NCBI GenBank assembly: GCA_937897535.1
Contig: CALCQB010000030.1
Location: 1 to 9,155 of the forward strand
Origin: an uncultured Novosphingobium sp.
GTDB taxonomy: Bacteria; Pseudomonadota; Alphaproteobacteria; Sphingomonadales; Sphingomonadaceae
Direction: 5' to 3'
DNA length: 9,155 nt
Under the pieces are notes generated by a model. It made no database searches and had not been told where the DNA came from. It was given only the letters and a program-made list of their open reading frames with translations. The first letter of the stretch is position 1, and the number at the start of each line of letters is the position of its first letter. The position numbers were made by a program, and so were the translations under genes. Below, piece by piece: positions 1-7,413 of this stretch.

Positions 1-93
1 GCGGGCGGTGAGCGGGGTGGCGGCGCGGACCAGCGGCACCGGCGCGAGCATGGTTCCGGCCAGGGCGGCCAGGGTGGTGCGGCGGTCGATCAT
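1..93 (-). CDS. Exported protein with twin-arginine-like signal, N-terminal fragment
   Basis: Thirty-one codons are visible before the window ends, starting MIDRRTTLAALAG and continuing into a hydrophobic stretch that ends near VRAA. The Arg-Arg pair at residues 4-5 followed by TTLAALAG looks like a Tat export signal, although the residue before the pair (Asp) and the lack of a Phe/Leu-Lys tail make it non-canonical; a plain Sec signal is possible. The start codon overlaps the stop of the beta-propeller gene by four bases (ATGA, 93-90), and AGGGAG lies just upstream, so both coupling and a real ribosome site support this start. It is the third gene of the minus-strand operon. The mature protein is outside the window, so no function can be given. 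The signal points to the periplasm. Confidence 0.7.
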   Translation of the reverse strand, partial: MIDRRTTLAALAGTMLAPVPLVRAATPLTAR

Positions 94-1160
94 CGGGACG
101 CTCCCTTCTGCAAGGCCCTGGGCAACGGCAACCAGGCCAGCCGACTCGCCTGAAACGAGCCAAGCCACAACCTGCCCCCGGCAATCGCGGCGGCGGAATG
201 GCCGTTGAAGCCCGCTGCGGGCGAGCCTTCGGCGACAATCCTGACGGTCTTGCCCTTGCGGTCAAGTTCGCCCACTGCCCAGCCGCGATGGCACAGCATC
301 GGATCGGCAACCCCGTTGACCACCTGGCGCAAACCGCCGCAGGCCGGTTCGTCGAGCCGCATCCCGGTCAGCAGCAGGCGCCCGCCGGTCCAGTGGATAT
401 TGTCGGGCATGAAGCCGGGGGCCTCGATCCGCGCCAGCGGTCGGGTGGTGTCGCGCCGGTCAAAGGCCACCACCGCGTGCCAGCCGAACGCCACGACATA
501 GAAGCGGCGCCCATCGGGATCGACTTCCAGCCCGTTGTTGCCGGGCAGCTGCGTTCCCGGCAGCTCGACGAACCCGGCCGCGCCCGGCGACCAGCTCCAC
601 ACCGCGCCGGTGTTCCGGCCCTGAACGAAGTCGGCGATCGTGGTTCCGGGCCGGGTCAGGACGGTGACCAGCACCGTGCCATCGGCAAAGCTGGCCACGC
701 TGTTGCCGACCTGCCCCGGTGGCAAGGGCAGGCAGCCGCGCCAGGTCAGGCTAGGCTCGCGGCCTGCATGCGCCAGCACATCGAACACCTCGATCGCCTC
801 GCGTCCGCCGTGGCTGACGGTCAGGACCCGCCAGCGGCCCGGCCCGGTCTGCCGCAGCGCCAGCCCGCGGGCGTTGAACAGCGTGGGGTCCAGCGGACCG
901 GGACAGTTCGGGTAGGTTGCCGCGTCGGGTGCGCTGGTGCCGTCAAACCAGGCGCGGTATGTGGCCGTGCGGGTATCGACCAGCTTGAGCCCCGCCCCGG
1001 GCGCGAAGCCGCTGGTGATCAGCCACGGCGTTCCGGGCAGCGCCAGCAGGTCCTCCGGCTTGACCGGGCCGCAGACATAGCTCAGCGGCGGATCGGGCGC
1101 GCAACTGTCCGGCGCGGCGCTGCCCAGCACCGCCGCCAGCAGAAGCGCCGCGACGCTCAT
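90..1160 (-). CDS. Exported SMP-30/gluconolactonase-like beta-propeller protein
   Basis: This 356-residue protein has the repeated short beta-strand pattern of a six-bladed propeller of the SMP-30/gluconolactonase/LRE and paraoxonase-like group. Visible signatures are FNARGLAL (95-102), SHGGREAIEVFD (116-127), PGNNGLEVDPDG (206-217), GFMPDNIHW (249-257) and FNGHSAAAIAGGRLWLGS (318-335). The Asn and Glu/Asp residues in these strand-end motifs are in the places where the family binds a metal ion. A hydrophobic start (residues 3-16) suggests export, but it lacks positive residues. Six Cys (20, 30, 86, 143, 274, 290) fit a periplasmic protein with disulfides. The start overlaps the esterase stop (TGATG, 1162-1158) with no strong ribosome site, so it is probably translated by coupling. 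Lactone or ester hydrolysis is plausible by family, but members are often of unknown substrate. Confidence 0.72.
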   Translation of the reverse strand: MSVAALLLAAVLGSAAPDSCAPDPPLSYVCGPVKPEDLLALPGTPWLITSGFAPGAGLKLVDTRTATYRAWFDGTSAPDAATYPNCPGPLDPTLFNARGLALRQTGPGRWRVLTVSHGGREAIEVFDVLAHAGREPSLTWRGCLPLPPGQVGNSVASFADGTVLVTVLTRPGTTIADFVQGRNTGAVWSWSPGAAGFVELPGTQLPGNNGLEVDPDGRRFYVVAFGWHAVVAFDRRDTTRPLARIEAPGFMPDNIHWTGGRLLLTGMRLDEPACGGLRQVVNGVADPMLCHRGWAVGELDRKGKTVRIVAEGSPAAGFNGHSAAAIAGGRLWLGSFQASRLAWLPLPRALQKGASR

Positions 1161-2137
1161 CAGCGCTTTGGCACGCCCAGTTTGGCGTGGAAGAAGTCAA
1201 AGGTGGCGTTGGTGGCCTGCAGGGTCGCGGTGCGGGTCTGGGCCGGGGTCGAACCAATGAACGAGTGGTCGACACCCGGAATGTAGATCACCTGGACCGG
1301 CACGCCCGCCGCGCGCAGCTTTGCTTCGCCAAGGCGCGATTGCGAAATCGGCACAACCTTGTCCTCGGTACCGTGGATCAGCAGGAACGGGGGATCCTTG
1401 GCGTCGACGTATGTGACCGGGCTGGCCAGCGCGTAGGTTTCGGCGCTGCACCGGCCGTTGCAGTCCATCAGGCGTTCTGCGGCATTATCGGTGGCATCGG
1501 CGCGCCCGGCGGCGAGCGCGCCGAAATCGAACACCCCGTACCAGGTCACCGCCGCCGTCGCGCAGACATCCTTTGCCGCTGCCGGATCGAGGCTGGTATC
1601 CTTGCAGGTCAGCGCAGTCAGCGCGGTCAGATGCCCGCCGGCCGAGCCGCCCCAGATCCCGACCCGGCTCGGGTCGATCCGGTACCTGGCGGCATTATCG
1701 CCCAGGAACCGCAGCGAGGCCTTGGCATCCTGCAATTGGGCCGGGAACTTCGCTTCGGCCGACAGCCGGTACTCGAGGCTGGCGACCGTAAAGCCTTCGG
1801 CGGCGAGCGAGGCCAGCACGGCCGGGAAATTCGCCAGCGCGCCCGAATGCCGGGTGTGTCCGCCGGTCCAGCCCCCGCCGTGGATATACAGCACCAGTGG
1901 ATGCGGGCCCTTGGTGGCAGGCACGTAGATATCGACCACTTGCGGGGTGTAGCCCGGCAACTGCTGATAGATCACATCGCGGTAAGCCTTGACCCCCTTG
2001 GGGAACAGCACCGGCTGGACCGGGAAATGATCGGTCATTTCGGGCTTGTCGGCCACCGGAAAGACCCGCTGGGCGGCGACCGGCGCGGCCAGCGTGGCGA
2101 CCATGGCGGCAAGAATCAGCGGCGTACGGATCATCAT
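1160..2137 (-). CDS. Secreted alpha/beta-hydrolase esterase
   Basis: This is a 325-residue serine esterase of the HSL/BD-FAE-like (feruloyl/acetyl-xylan esterase-like) part of the alpha/beta-hydrolase fold. A Sec signal covers residues 1-22, with cleavage likely after AAPVAA. The oxyanion-hole motif is HGGGW (86-90), the nucleophile is Ser165 in GGSAGG, and the acid and base are probably Asp259 (HGTEDKVVP) and His291 (GVDHSF). Two Cys pairs in the region after the nucleophile (178/192 and 226/230) suit disulfides outside the cytoplasm. Two in-frame ATGs are adjacent at 2137 and 2134. The ribosome site GGAG ends 3 bases from the first and 6 from the second, so 2134 may be the true start. It leads a three-gene overlapping operon and is divergent from the TetR gene, with the candidate operator between them. 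Substrate is inferred only: the neighbouring aromatic-acid transporter and quinate-type dehydrogenase suggest a phenolic ester. Confidence 0.85.
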   Translation of the reverse strand: MMIRTPLILAAMVATLAAPVAAQRVFPVADKPEMTDHFPVQPVLFPKGVKAYRDVIYQQLPGYTPQVVDIYVPATKGPHPLVLYIHGGGWTGGHTRHSGALANFPAVLASLAAEGFTVASLEYRLSAEAKFPAQLQDAKASLRFLGDNAARYRIDPSRVGIWGGSAGGHLTALTALTCKDTSLDPAAAKDVCATAAVTWYGVFDFGALAAGRADATDNAAERLMDCNGRCSAETYALASPVTYVDAKDPPFLLIHGTEDKVVPISQSRLGEAKLRAAGVPVQVIYIPGVDHSFIGSTPAQTRTATLQATNATFDFFHAKLGVPKR

Positions 2138-2159
2138 CCTCTCCTATCGACCAAGGCGA

Positions 2160-2177
2160 TCCCGGCGTGACCCGGGA
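2160..2177 (-). promoter_or_regulatory. Small hairpin in the esterase leader
   Basis: A perfect 6-bp inverted repeat (TCCCGG and CCGGGA) with a 6-base loop lies about 20 bases upstream of the esterase start on the minus strand. It would fall in the 5' leader if transcription starts near the operator at 2232-2255. It has no T-run and is too short to be called a terminator, so any role is speculative. Confidence 0.3.
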
Positions 2178-2231
2178 CTCGTTTGTGCAAGGCTACCACG
2201 CCGCAAAGCTTGACAGAAGCAAAAATGATGC

Positions 2232-2255
2232 GAACTAGTTCGTAACACAAATAAG
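2232..2255. promoter_or_regulatory. Candidate TetR operator, copy 1 (divergent esterase/TetR region)
   Basis: The element has a 10-bp perfect palindrome GAACTAGTTC (2232-2241), 12 bp with its flanking C and G, followed by a conserved tail GTAACA. Twenty-two of 24 bases match the copy at 4323-4346, including all of the first 16. It sits between two divergent genes, one of them a TetR regulator, where autoregulatory operators of this family usually lie. On the minus strand a weak promoter can be drawn around it (TTGTGT at 2250-2245, 17 bases, CATTTT at 2227-2222), which would place the palindrome in the spacer. No good plus-strand promoter is visible at this copy; a TTGACA at 2210-2215 has no convincing partner. 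Confidence 0.65.
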
Positions 2256-2311
2256 ACGGAACTGTGGACAGGTGGAGACGGCAGCGGGAATTGGCGTTAT
2301 CGATGAAGGGC

Positions 2312-2333
2312 CCGCGCGTTCCGCAACGCGCGG
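2312..2333 (+). promoter_or_regulatory. GC-rich hairpin in the TetR leader
   Basis: A perfect 9-bp stem (CCGCGCGTT with AACGCGCGG) closes on a 4-base loop CCGC. It ends 13 bases before the GGAG ribosome site at 2347-2350 that serves the proposed TTG start of the TetR gene. If the TTG start is right, this is a strong structured leader just upstream of the ribosome site. If the upstream GTG at 2272 is used, the hairpin lies inside the coding region. There is no T-run, so it is not an intrinsic terminator. Confidence 0.45.
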
Positions 2334-2358
2334 CGGGGCCATTCATGGAGATTCCGCT

Positions 2359-3018
2359 TTGTCTGCCGACACCGCAAAGCCTGCCAAACCGCCGCGCCGG
2401 ACCCACGCCGAAGCACGCGAAGCGGCGATCAGCCAGATCATCGATATTGCCACCGCCGAGTTCGTAGAAAAGGGGCTGGCCGGGGCCCGGATCGACGAGA
2501 TCGCCGGCAAGGCAACCAAGCGCAAGATCTACTACTACTTCGAAGGCAAGGATGAACTCTACCGCGCGGTGCTCGAGCGGGCCTACCGTGCGGTCCGCGA
2601 AAGCGAGAGCCAGGTCGACATCGACAGCGGCACCGCGCTTGAGGCGCTGCGCCGTCTGATCGAACACGATGTCCACTATCACGCCCAGCATCCCGAGCTG
2701 GTCCGGCTGGTGATGAACGAGAACATCCACCGCGCCGAACACCTCAAGCAGATCGACACGCTGCCGACCGGCAACCGCCGGGTGATCGAAATCCTGGCGC
2801 GGATCATCGCGCGGGGCGAAGCCGAAGGCAGTTTCCGCACGGGGATCGACCCGGTCGAACTGCACATGAACATCAGCTCGCTGAGCTTTTACAACGTATC
2901 GAACCAGTTCACCTTCGCGCACAACTTCGGGATCGACATGGCCAGTCCCGCAGCGGTCGCGCGCCGGGCCAAGCAGGTTGCCGACATCATAATTGCCTGG
3001 GTGACGCAGCAGGACTGA
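2359..3018 (+). CDS. TetR-family transcriptional regulator
   Basis: From a TTG start this is 219 residues, a usual TetR length. The N-terminal DNA-binding domain runs from about residue 20 to 68: a first helix ISQIIDIATAEFVEKG, the helix-turn-helix ARIDEIAGKATKRKIYYYF (43-61), then EGKDELY, which is the strongly conserved end of the family's HTH region. The ligand-binding half contains MNENIHRAEHLKQID, typical of the TetR C-terminal domains found in aromatic and steroid catabolism clusters. TTG 2359 is preferred because GGAG lies 8 bases upstream. GTG 2272 would add 29 residues of Gly/Ala-rich sequence with no family resemblance and has a weaker ribosome site. The gene is followed after 71 bases by the MFS gene, probably as one transcript. 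Repression of itself, the esterase operon and the receptor through the GAACTAGTTC elements is inferred. Confidence 0.88.
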   Translation: MSADTAKPAKPPRRTHAEAREAAISQIIDIATAEFVEKGLAGARIDEIAGKATKRKIYYYFEGKDELYRAVLERAYRAVRESESQVDIDSGTALEALRRLIEHDVHYHAQHPELVRLVMNENIHRAEHLKQIDTLPTGNRRVIEILARIIARGEAEGSFRTGIDPVELHMNISSLSFYNVSNQFTFAHNFGIDMASPAAVARRAKQVADIIIAWVTQQD

Positions 3019-3025
3019 TCGCGCG

Positions 3026-3044
3026 GCCGGCGGGTGCCGGCGGG
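3026..3044 (+). repeat. Short GC-rich repeat/hairpin between TetR and MFS genes
   Basis: GCCGGCGGG occurs twice (3026-3034 and 3036-3044). The GCCGGC halves can also pair as a 6-bp stem with loop GGGT. There is no T-run, so it is not expected to stop transcription. It could be an mRNA processing or stability element, or simply GC-rich drift. Confidence 0.3.
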
Positions 3045-3089
3045 ATCGGGTGCGGTTGCGGATGCCTGGCAGGACAAGGGAAGAGGATC

Positions 3090-4310
3090 ATGGCAGGATT
3101 TGACGCAGCCGCCGGGGGCGAGGCACCGGCCAACTGGACGGGGGCCGGGATCGCCACCGTGGCGCTGTGCTTTGCGATCAACATGGCCGACGGGGTCGAT
3201 GTGGCGATCCTGTCGTTCATCGCGCCGCGGATCCAGTCAGACTGGGGCATTGCCGCCAACGTGATGGGCTGGCTGTTCAGCGCCGGGCTGGTCGGCATGG
3301 CGATTGGCGGAATGTTCATTGCGCCGCTGGCCGACCGGATCGGGCGGCGCAAGGTGATCCTGACTGCGCTGGTCCTGATGTCGGCGGGGATGCTGGCGAG
3401 CGGCTGGGTGACGACCGTCCCGCAGTTCCTGGGGCTGCGGGTGCTGGTCGGCATGGGGATCGGGACCGTGCTGGCAGCGATGGCCGCGCTGGCGGCGGAA
3501 AGCGCGCCCGAACGGCACCGCAACCTGGCGGTCGGGCTGGTCCAGGCCGGTTATCCGTTTGCCGCTATATTTACCGGCCTGCTGGTCGCACGCCTGCTGC
3601 CGGTCCACGGCTGGCATGTTCTGCTGGCCGGAGCGGGCCTGATCTCGGTCCTGCTGTTTCCGCTGGCCTGGGTGCTGCTGAGCGATGCCGTGCCGACCGG
3701 CAAGGCGGACGACCAGATCAAGGGCGGGGTCCGCTCGCTGTTCTCGCCCGAACTCAAAGGCCGGACGATCGCGCTGTGGGGCGCGGTGTTCTTCGGGCTG
3801 ATGGTGCTCTATTTCATCGTCAGCTGGATTCCCAAGCTGTCGATCCAGGCCGGCCTGTCCGAAACCAACGGGATCTATGCCGGCGCGCTTTATAACTTCG
3901 GGGCCTTCACCGGGACCGTGGCGATGAGCCTGCTCGCGGTGCGGCTGCCACTGGGCAAGCTGGTTCCGGCGATGCTGACCGGCGCGGCGGTGGCGATGCT
4001 GTGGTTCGGCTCGGTCGCGATGCCGGTCGCCGCGACCATGGCGACGGCCTTTGCAATCGGGGTGCTGTTGCAGGGCGGCTACAACGGAGTCTGGCCGATC
4101 GCCGCCGGGGCCTATCCGGCCCGGGTCCGCGCGACCGGGGTGGGCTGGGCGATCGGGATCGGGCGCGCCGGGGCGGTGGTTGGGCCATGGCTGGGGGGCA
4201 GTCTGATGGCCGCCAACGTCTCGCTGCCAGTGCTGTTCGCGACCTATTGCGTGCCGCTGCTGGCCTGCGCCGCCTGCGCTTTCATGGTCCAGCGGCTCAG
4301 CCGTGCATGA
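3090..4310 (+). CDS. MFS transporter, aromatic acid:H+ symporter (AAHS)-like
   Basis: This 406-residue protein has about twelve hydrophobic segments and the AAHS signatures: DGVD in the first membrane segment (34-37, the family's DG-x-D motif needed for aromatic acid transport), the MFS loop motif PLADRIGRRK (79-88), and a C-terminal YPARVRATGVGWAIGIGRAG (342-361) followed by GP-x-LGG. It is expected to carry an aromatic carboxylate or a related hydroaromatic acid such as quinate or shikimate into the cytoplasm with protons; the exact substrate cannot be read from the sequence. AAGGGAAGAGG just upstream of the ATG provides the ribosome site. It lies 71 bases after the TetR gene, and the next promoter begins six bases past its stop. 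Confidence 0.87.
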   Translation: MAGFDAAAGGEAPANWTGAGIATVALCFAINMADGVDVAILSFIAPRIQSDWGIAANVMGWLFSAGLVGMAIGGMFIAPLADRIGRRKVILTALVLMSAGMLASGWVTTVPQFLGLRVLVGMGIGTVLAAMAALAAESAPERHRNLAVGLVQAGYPFAAIFTGLLVARLLPVHGWHVLLAGAGLISVLLFPLAWVLLSDAVPTGKADDQIKGGVRSLFSPELKGRTIALWGAVFFGLMVLYFIVSWIPKLSIQAGLSETNGIYAGALYNFGAFTGTVAMSLLAVRLPLGKLVPAMLTGAAVAMLWFGSVAMPVAATMATAFAIGVLLQGGYNGVWPIAAGAYPARVRATGVGWAIGIGRAGAVVGPWLGGSLMAANVSLPVLFATYCVPLLACAACAFMVQRLSRA

Positions 4311-4315
4311 ACGAA

Positions 4316-4344
4316 TTGACAGGAACTAGTTCGTAACATAAATG
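4316..4344 (+). promoter_or_regulatory. Promoter of the TonB-dependent receptor gene
   Basis: A perfect -35 hexamer TTGACA (4316-4321) is followed after 17 bases by TAAATG (4339-4344), a modest -10. ATAAAT one base earlier, with a 16-base spacer, is an alternative. The spacer contains the palindromic operator candidate, so a bound repressor would block RNA polymerase directly. The receptor ATG lies about 50 bases beyond the -10. This suggests that the receptor (and perhaps the dehydrogenase) has its own regulated transcript separate from TetR-MFS. Confidence 0.55.
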
Positions 4345-4346
4345 AG
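4323..4346. promoter_or_regulatory. Candidate TetR operator, copy 2 (receptor promoter)
   Basis: This is the second copy of the GAACTAGTTC palindrome (4323-4332) with the GTAACA tail, matching the copy at 2232-2255 at 22 of 24 positions and in the same orientation. It sits exactly between the -35 and -10 of the receptor promoter. Two near-identical 24-mers more than 2 kb apart, each upstream of a gene in the same cluster, are unlikely by chance. Confidence 0.68.
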
Positions 4347-4393
4347 CCTTCTGAAGACTGGCGGGGTGCGCCAGCTCTGGGAGGGGATTTTCC

Positions 4394-7354
4394 ATGAAGA
4401 AGTTTGGTTCGCGCCTCGCGCTTTCCGTGTCGGTTCTGTCATTTGCCGCTGCTATTGCCAGCCCGGCGATGGCCCAGGATGCCGCTGTTGCCGATGAAGC
4501 CGAATCGGCCGACTCGCAGGAAATCGTCGTCACCGGCTCGCTGATCCAGCGGCCCAACAACACCGCGGTCAGCCCGATCGTCACGGTCGGCGAAGCGGCG
4601 ATCAAGGAAAGCGGCCAGGTCAACGTCGTCGATACGCTGAACCAGCTGCCCGGCTTCACCGTCGGCGGAAACTCGGCGACCGGCGGACAGGGCTCGGGCG
4701 CGCGCGCCACGATCAACCTTCACGGCCTCGGCACCAACCGCAACCTCGTCCTGCTCGACGGCCGCCGCCTGCCGGTTTCGGACATCCGCGGCAACGTCGA
4801 CATCAACATCCTGCCCGATTCGGTGCTGGGCGGGGTCGATGCGATCACCGGCGGTGCATCGGCAGTCTATGGTTCGGACGCCATGTCGGGCGTGGTCAAC
4901 TTCAAGTCGGTCCGCTCGCTCGACGGCGTGGTGATGGACATGCAGACCGGGATCAGCGACCGCGGCGACGCGTTCCGCTTCAAGGGCTCGGTCACCCTCG
5001 GCACCAGCTTTTCAGAAGATCGCGGTCATCTGATCGCCAGCTTCGGTTATGCCAAGCAGGACCCGCTCAACGGCAGCCGCCGCTCGTTCTTCTTCGACAA
5101 GACCCCGTCGGGCTTCATCGGCACCGGGGTCTATGTTCCCAGCGCGGCCAACGCACCGAGCGGTGCGGTGCTGACCACGCTGTTCAACTCCTATGGCGTC
5201 GCCGGAACCCGCAACCCGCTCGCCTCGAACCTCGGGTTCAACACCAACGGTACGCTGTTCACCCAGACCGGCGCGCTCAACTATCAGGGGCCGAACGGCA
5301 CCCAGGGCTATGCCGTGGTCGGCGGCAACGTCCGCATGCCGGTCGGCCAGCAGATCGACTACATCAACGGGATGAACCGCAAGTCGGCTTTCGTGAAGGC
5401 CGACTATGACCTGACCCCCGGGCTGACCGTCTATGGCCAGTTCATGTATGTCGACCTGACCACCAGCACCCACAGCGGCGGGAGCCTGACCCAGTTCGGC
5501 ACCCTGACCACGATCCCGGTGACCAACCCGTTCATTCCGACCGACCTGCGCACGGTGCTCGCCTCGCGGCCCAACCCGAACGCAACGTTCGGCTGGAGCG
5601 CGCGCTATGTCGGCGTGCCGTACAAGGGCTGGGACGAAGACTACCAGATCCAGCAGTACCTCGGCGGGATCAAGGGTGACATCACCGACGGCTGGAGCTT
5701 CGACGGCTTCGTTTCCTACGATGAATCGACCCACAATTCGGTGATGCACAACGCAGTACTGAAGAGCCGGGTCCAGACCCTGCTCAACGCCGCCGACGGT
5801 GGTGCATCGATCTGCGCCGGCGGGTTCAACCCGTTTGGCGATGCCAACGCCCGCTCGCTCTCGGCAGCCTGCGTCGCCTACATCACCAAGGACGCGATCA
5901 GCACCGAACACCTGACCCAGACCCAGGCCCAGCTGCAGATCAACGGCAAGCTGTTCGATCTGGGGGCCGGTCCGGTCCAGGTCGCCGTGGTCGGCGGCTA
6001 CCGCGAGAACACCTATTCCTACGCGCCCGATTCGGACGTGACCGTCAATTCGGGCTTTGCCCCGGGCGGCAATGTCGAGGCCTTCGTGGTTCAGCTGCCG
6101 GTGTCGCGCAAGGCGATCAACGTCAAGGAACTGGCTGGCCAGATCGACATTCCGCTGCTGTCCGACAAGCCGTTCTTCCAGGAACTCGCGGTCGGCGCTG
6201 CAGCGCGCGTTTCCGACTATTCGGTTTCGGGCACGGTCACCAGCTATGAAGCCGATGCCCGCTGGCGGCCGACCGACAACCTGCTGTTCCGCGGCAGCTA
6301 CCAGCGCGCGGTCCGGGCACCCAACATCGCCGAACTGTTCTCGCCGCCGCAGGGCGCGCAGCTCGCCATCGGCACCCCGCCGGCGGCGCTGGGCGATCCC
6401 TGCGACGTCCGCTCGACCGCGCGGACCGGTGCCAACGGCGCTTCGGTCGCCAACCTCTGCGTCGCGCAGGGCGTACCGGCCGGTGTGATCAGCACCTATC
6501 AGTTCGGGACCACTGCTACCGGCCAGCTGATCCCCGGCAGCACTGCCATCACCCCGGAAAAGGCCAACACCTTCAACGTCGGGTTCGTCTTCAACGCCCC
6601 GCGCAGCAGCGGCATCCTGGGTGATTTCTCGGTTTCGGTCGATTACTACAACATCAAGATCCGCAACGTCATCTCGCCCGTCCCGGGCCTGACGGTGCTG
6701 TCGGGATGCTATAACCTCGATGGTTCCAACCCGACCTACTCGGCCGCCAATGCAAATTGCCAGTTGATCCAGCGCGATGCCAACGGGCAGCTGGTCAGTG
6801 TCAGCACGCCGTACCGGAACCTGGGCTCGCTCAAGACCGACGGGATCGAACTGCAGGTCCACTGGGGCGTGCCTGCAAGCTTCCTTTCGGAAAGCGGCAA
6901 GCTCTATGTCGATACCGCGATCGGCTACCTGAACAACTACAAGGTGCAATTGCTGCCAGGTGCCGCGTTCCTCGATTACACCGGGATCAGCAACGGCAGC
7001 GCGCAGGAAGGCAGCGTTCCGCCGCGCGCTACTCCGCGGTGGAAGGCCCTGACGACCTTTGGCTACAAGTCGGAAGCGTTCAGCATGGGGCTGCGCTGGC
7101 GCTACCAGAACGCACTCGCCGATGTCAGCAAGGTCAACACCCCGAACAACGTCGCAATCGGCGTTGCAGCCTATGCCACCTGGGACATGTTCGCCTCGTT
7201 CAACGTCGGCAAGACTTTCGAGCTGCGGATGGGCGTCAACAACATGTTCAACCGCGGGTTGCCGTTCGTGGCGAGCAACCAGACCAGCACCGATACCGCC
7301 CAGTATGATCTTATCGGCCGCGCGTACTACGCCGGCTTCAAGATCAAGTTCTGA
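4394..7354 (+). CDS. TonB-dependent outer-membrane receptor
   Basis: This 986-residue protein begins with a Sec signal (1-27, cleavage after PAMA) and has a TonB box EIVVTGS at 43-49. The plug domain follows with NVVDTLNQLPGF, INLHGLGTNRNLVLLDGRR and ITGGASAVYGSDAMSGVVNF, all hallmark plug motifs. The rest is a 22-strand-type barrel ending in aromatic KIKF, the terminal Phe recognised by the BAM machinery. Several Cys pairs lie in the long extracellular-loop-like stretches, for example around 476-496 and in the SGCYNL...NCQLI segment. GGGAGGGG (4379-4386) lies 7 bases before the ATG. The family imports siderophores, cobalamin, glycans or aromatic compounds using TonB energy. Here the AAHS-like symporter and quinate-type dehydrogenase point to a plant-derived aromatic or hydroaromatic ester rather than iron, but this is context only. 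Confidence 0.93.
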   Translation: MKKFGSRLALSVSVLSFAAAIASPAMAQDAAVADEAESADSQEIVVTGSLIQRPNNTAVSPIVTVGEAAIKESGQVNVVDTLNQLPGFTVGGNSATGGQGSGARATINLHGLGTNRNLVLLDGRRLPVSDIRGNVDINILPDSVLGGVDAITGGASAVYGSDAMSGVVNFKSVRSLDGVVMDMQTGISDRGDAFRFKGSVTLGTSFSEDRGHLIASFGYAKQDPLNGSRRSFFFDKTPSGFIGTGVYVPSAANAPSGAVLTTLFNSYGVAGTRNPLASNLGFNTNGTLFTQTGALNYQGPNGTQGYAVVGGNVRMPVGQQIDYINGMNRKSAFVKADYDLTPGLTVYGQFMYVDLTTSTHSGGSLTQFGTLTTIPVTNPFIPTDLRTVLASRPNPNATFGWSARYVGVPYKGWDEDYQIQQYLGGIKGDITDGWSFDGFVSYDESTHNSVMHNAVLKSRVQTLLNAADGGASICAGGFNPFGDANARSLSAACVAYITKDAISTEHLTQTQAQLQINGKLFDLGAGPVQVAVVGGYRENTYSYAPDSDVTVNSGFAPGGNVEAFVVQLPVSRKAINVKELAGQIDIPLLSDKPFFQELAVGAAARVSDYSVSGTVTSYEADARWRPTDNLLFRGSYQRAVRAPNIAELFSPPQGAQLAIGTPPAALGDPCDVRSTARTGANGASVANLCVAQGVPAGVISTYQFGTTATGQLIPGSTAITPEKANTFNVGFVFNAPRSSGILGDFSVSVDYYNIKIRNVISPVPGLTVLSGCYNLDGSNPTYSAANANCQLIQRDANGQLVSVSTPYRNLGSLKTDGIELQVHWGVPASFLSESGKLYVDTAIGYLNNYKVQLLPGAAFLDYTGISNGSAQEGSVPPRATPRWKALTTFGYKSEAFSMGLRWRYQNALADVSKVNTPNNVAIGVAAYATWDMFASFNVGKTFELRMGVNNMFNRGLPFVASNQTSTDTAQYDLIGRAYYAGFKIKF

Positions 7355-7365
7355 GGGTCGCGAAG

Positions 7366-7397
7366 GGGCCGGCACCGCGCCAGAACGGTGTCGGCCC
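7366..7397 (+). terminator. Intercistronic hairpin after the receptor gene
   Basis: A 12-bp stem (7366-7377 with 7386-7397, one G-U pair) closes on an 8-base loop, starting 12 bases after the receptor stop. Only GTTTC follows, so the T-run is weak. It may be a partial terminator, lowering dehydrogenase expression relative to the receptor, or an mRNA 3'-end stabiliser. Confidence 0.5.
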
Positions 7398-7413
7398 GTT
7401 TCGCCAGAGTTGC

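Noticed and set aside
198..1286. 362-codon plus-strand frame over the propeller gene
   Set aside because: Composition is dominated by Arg, Gly, Ala and Gln, typical of a reverse-frame artefact, and it contradicts the tightly overlapped minus-strand operon.
1187..2170. 327-codon plus-strand frame over the esterase gene
   Set aside because: The esterase has a complete catalytic triad and signal peptide on the minus strand; the plus frame has no motif.
2210..2238. Plus-strand promoter for the TetR gene using TTGACA at 2210
   Set aside because: The hexamer 17 bases downstream is AACTAG, a poor -10, and shifting by one base does not improve it. It is left unassigned.
2134..2922. 262-codon minus-strand frame opposite the TetR gene
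   Set aside because: It is the mirror of a well-recognised TetR HTH and ligand domain, with no family resemblance of its own. It would also need to share its promoter region with the esterase start.
5012..7375. 787-codon open frame antisense to the TonB-dependent receptor
   Set aside because: The plus strand has clear receptor motifs throughout. Long antisense frames without stops are common in high-GC DNA, and the antisense protein has no recognisable domain or ribosome site.
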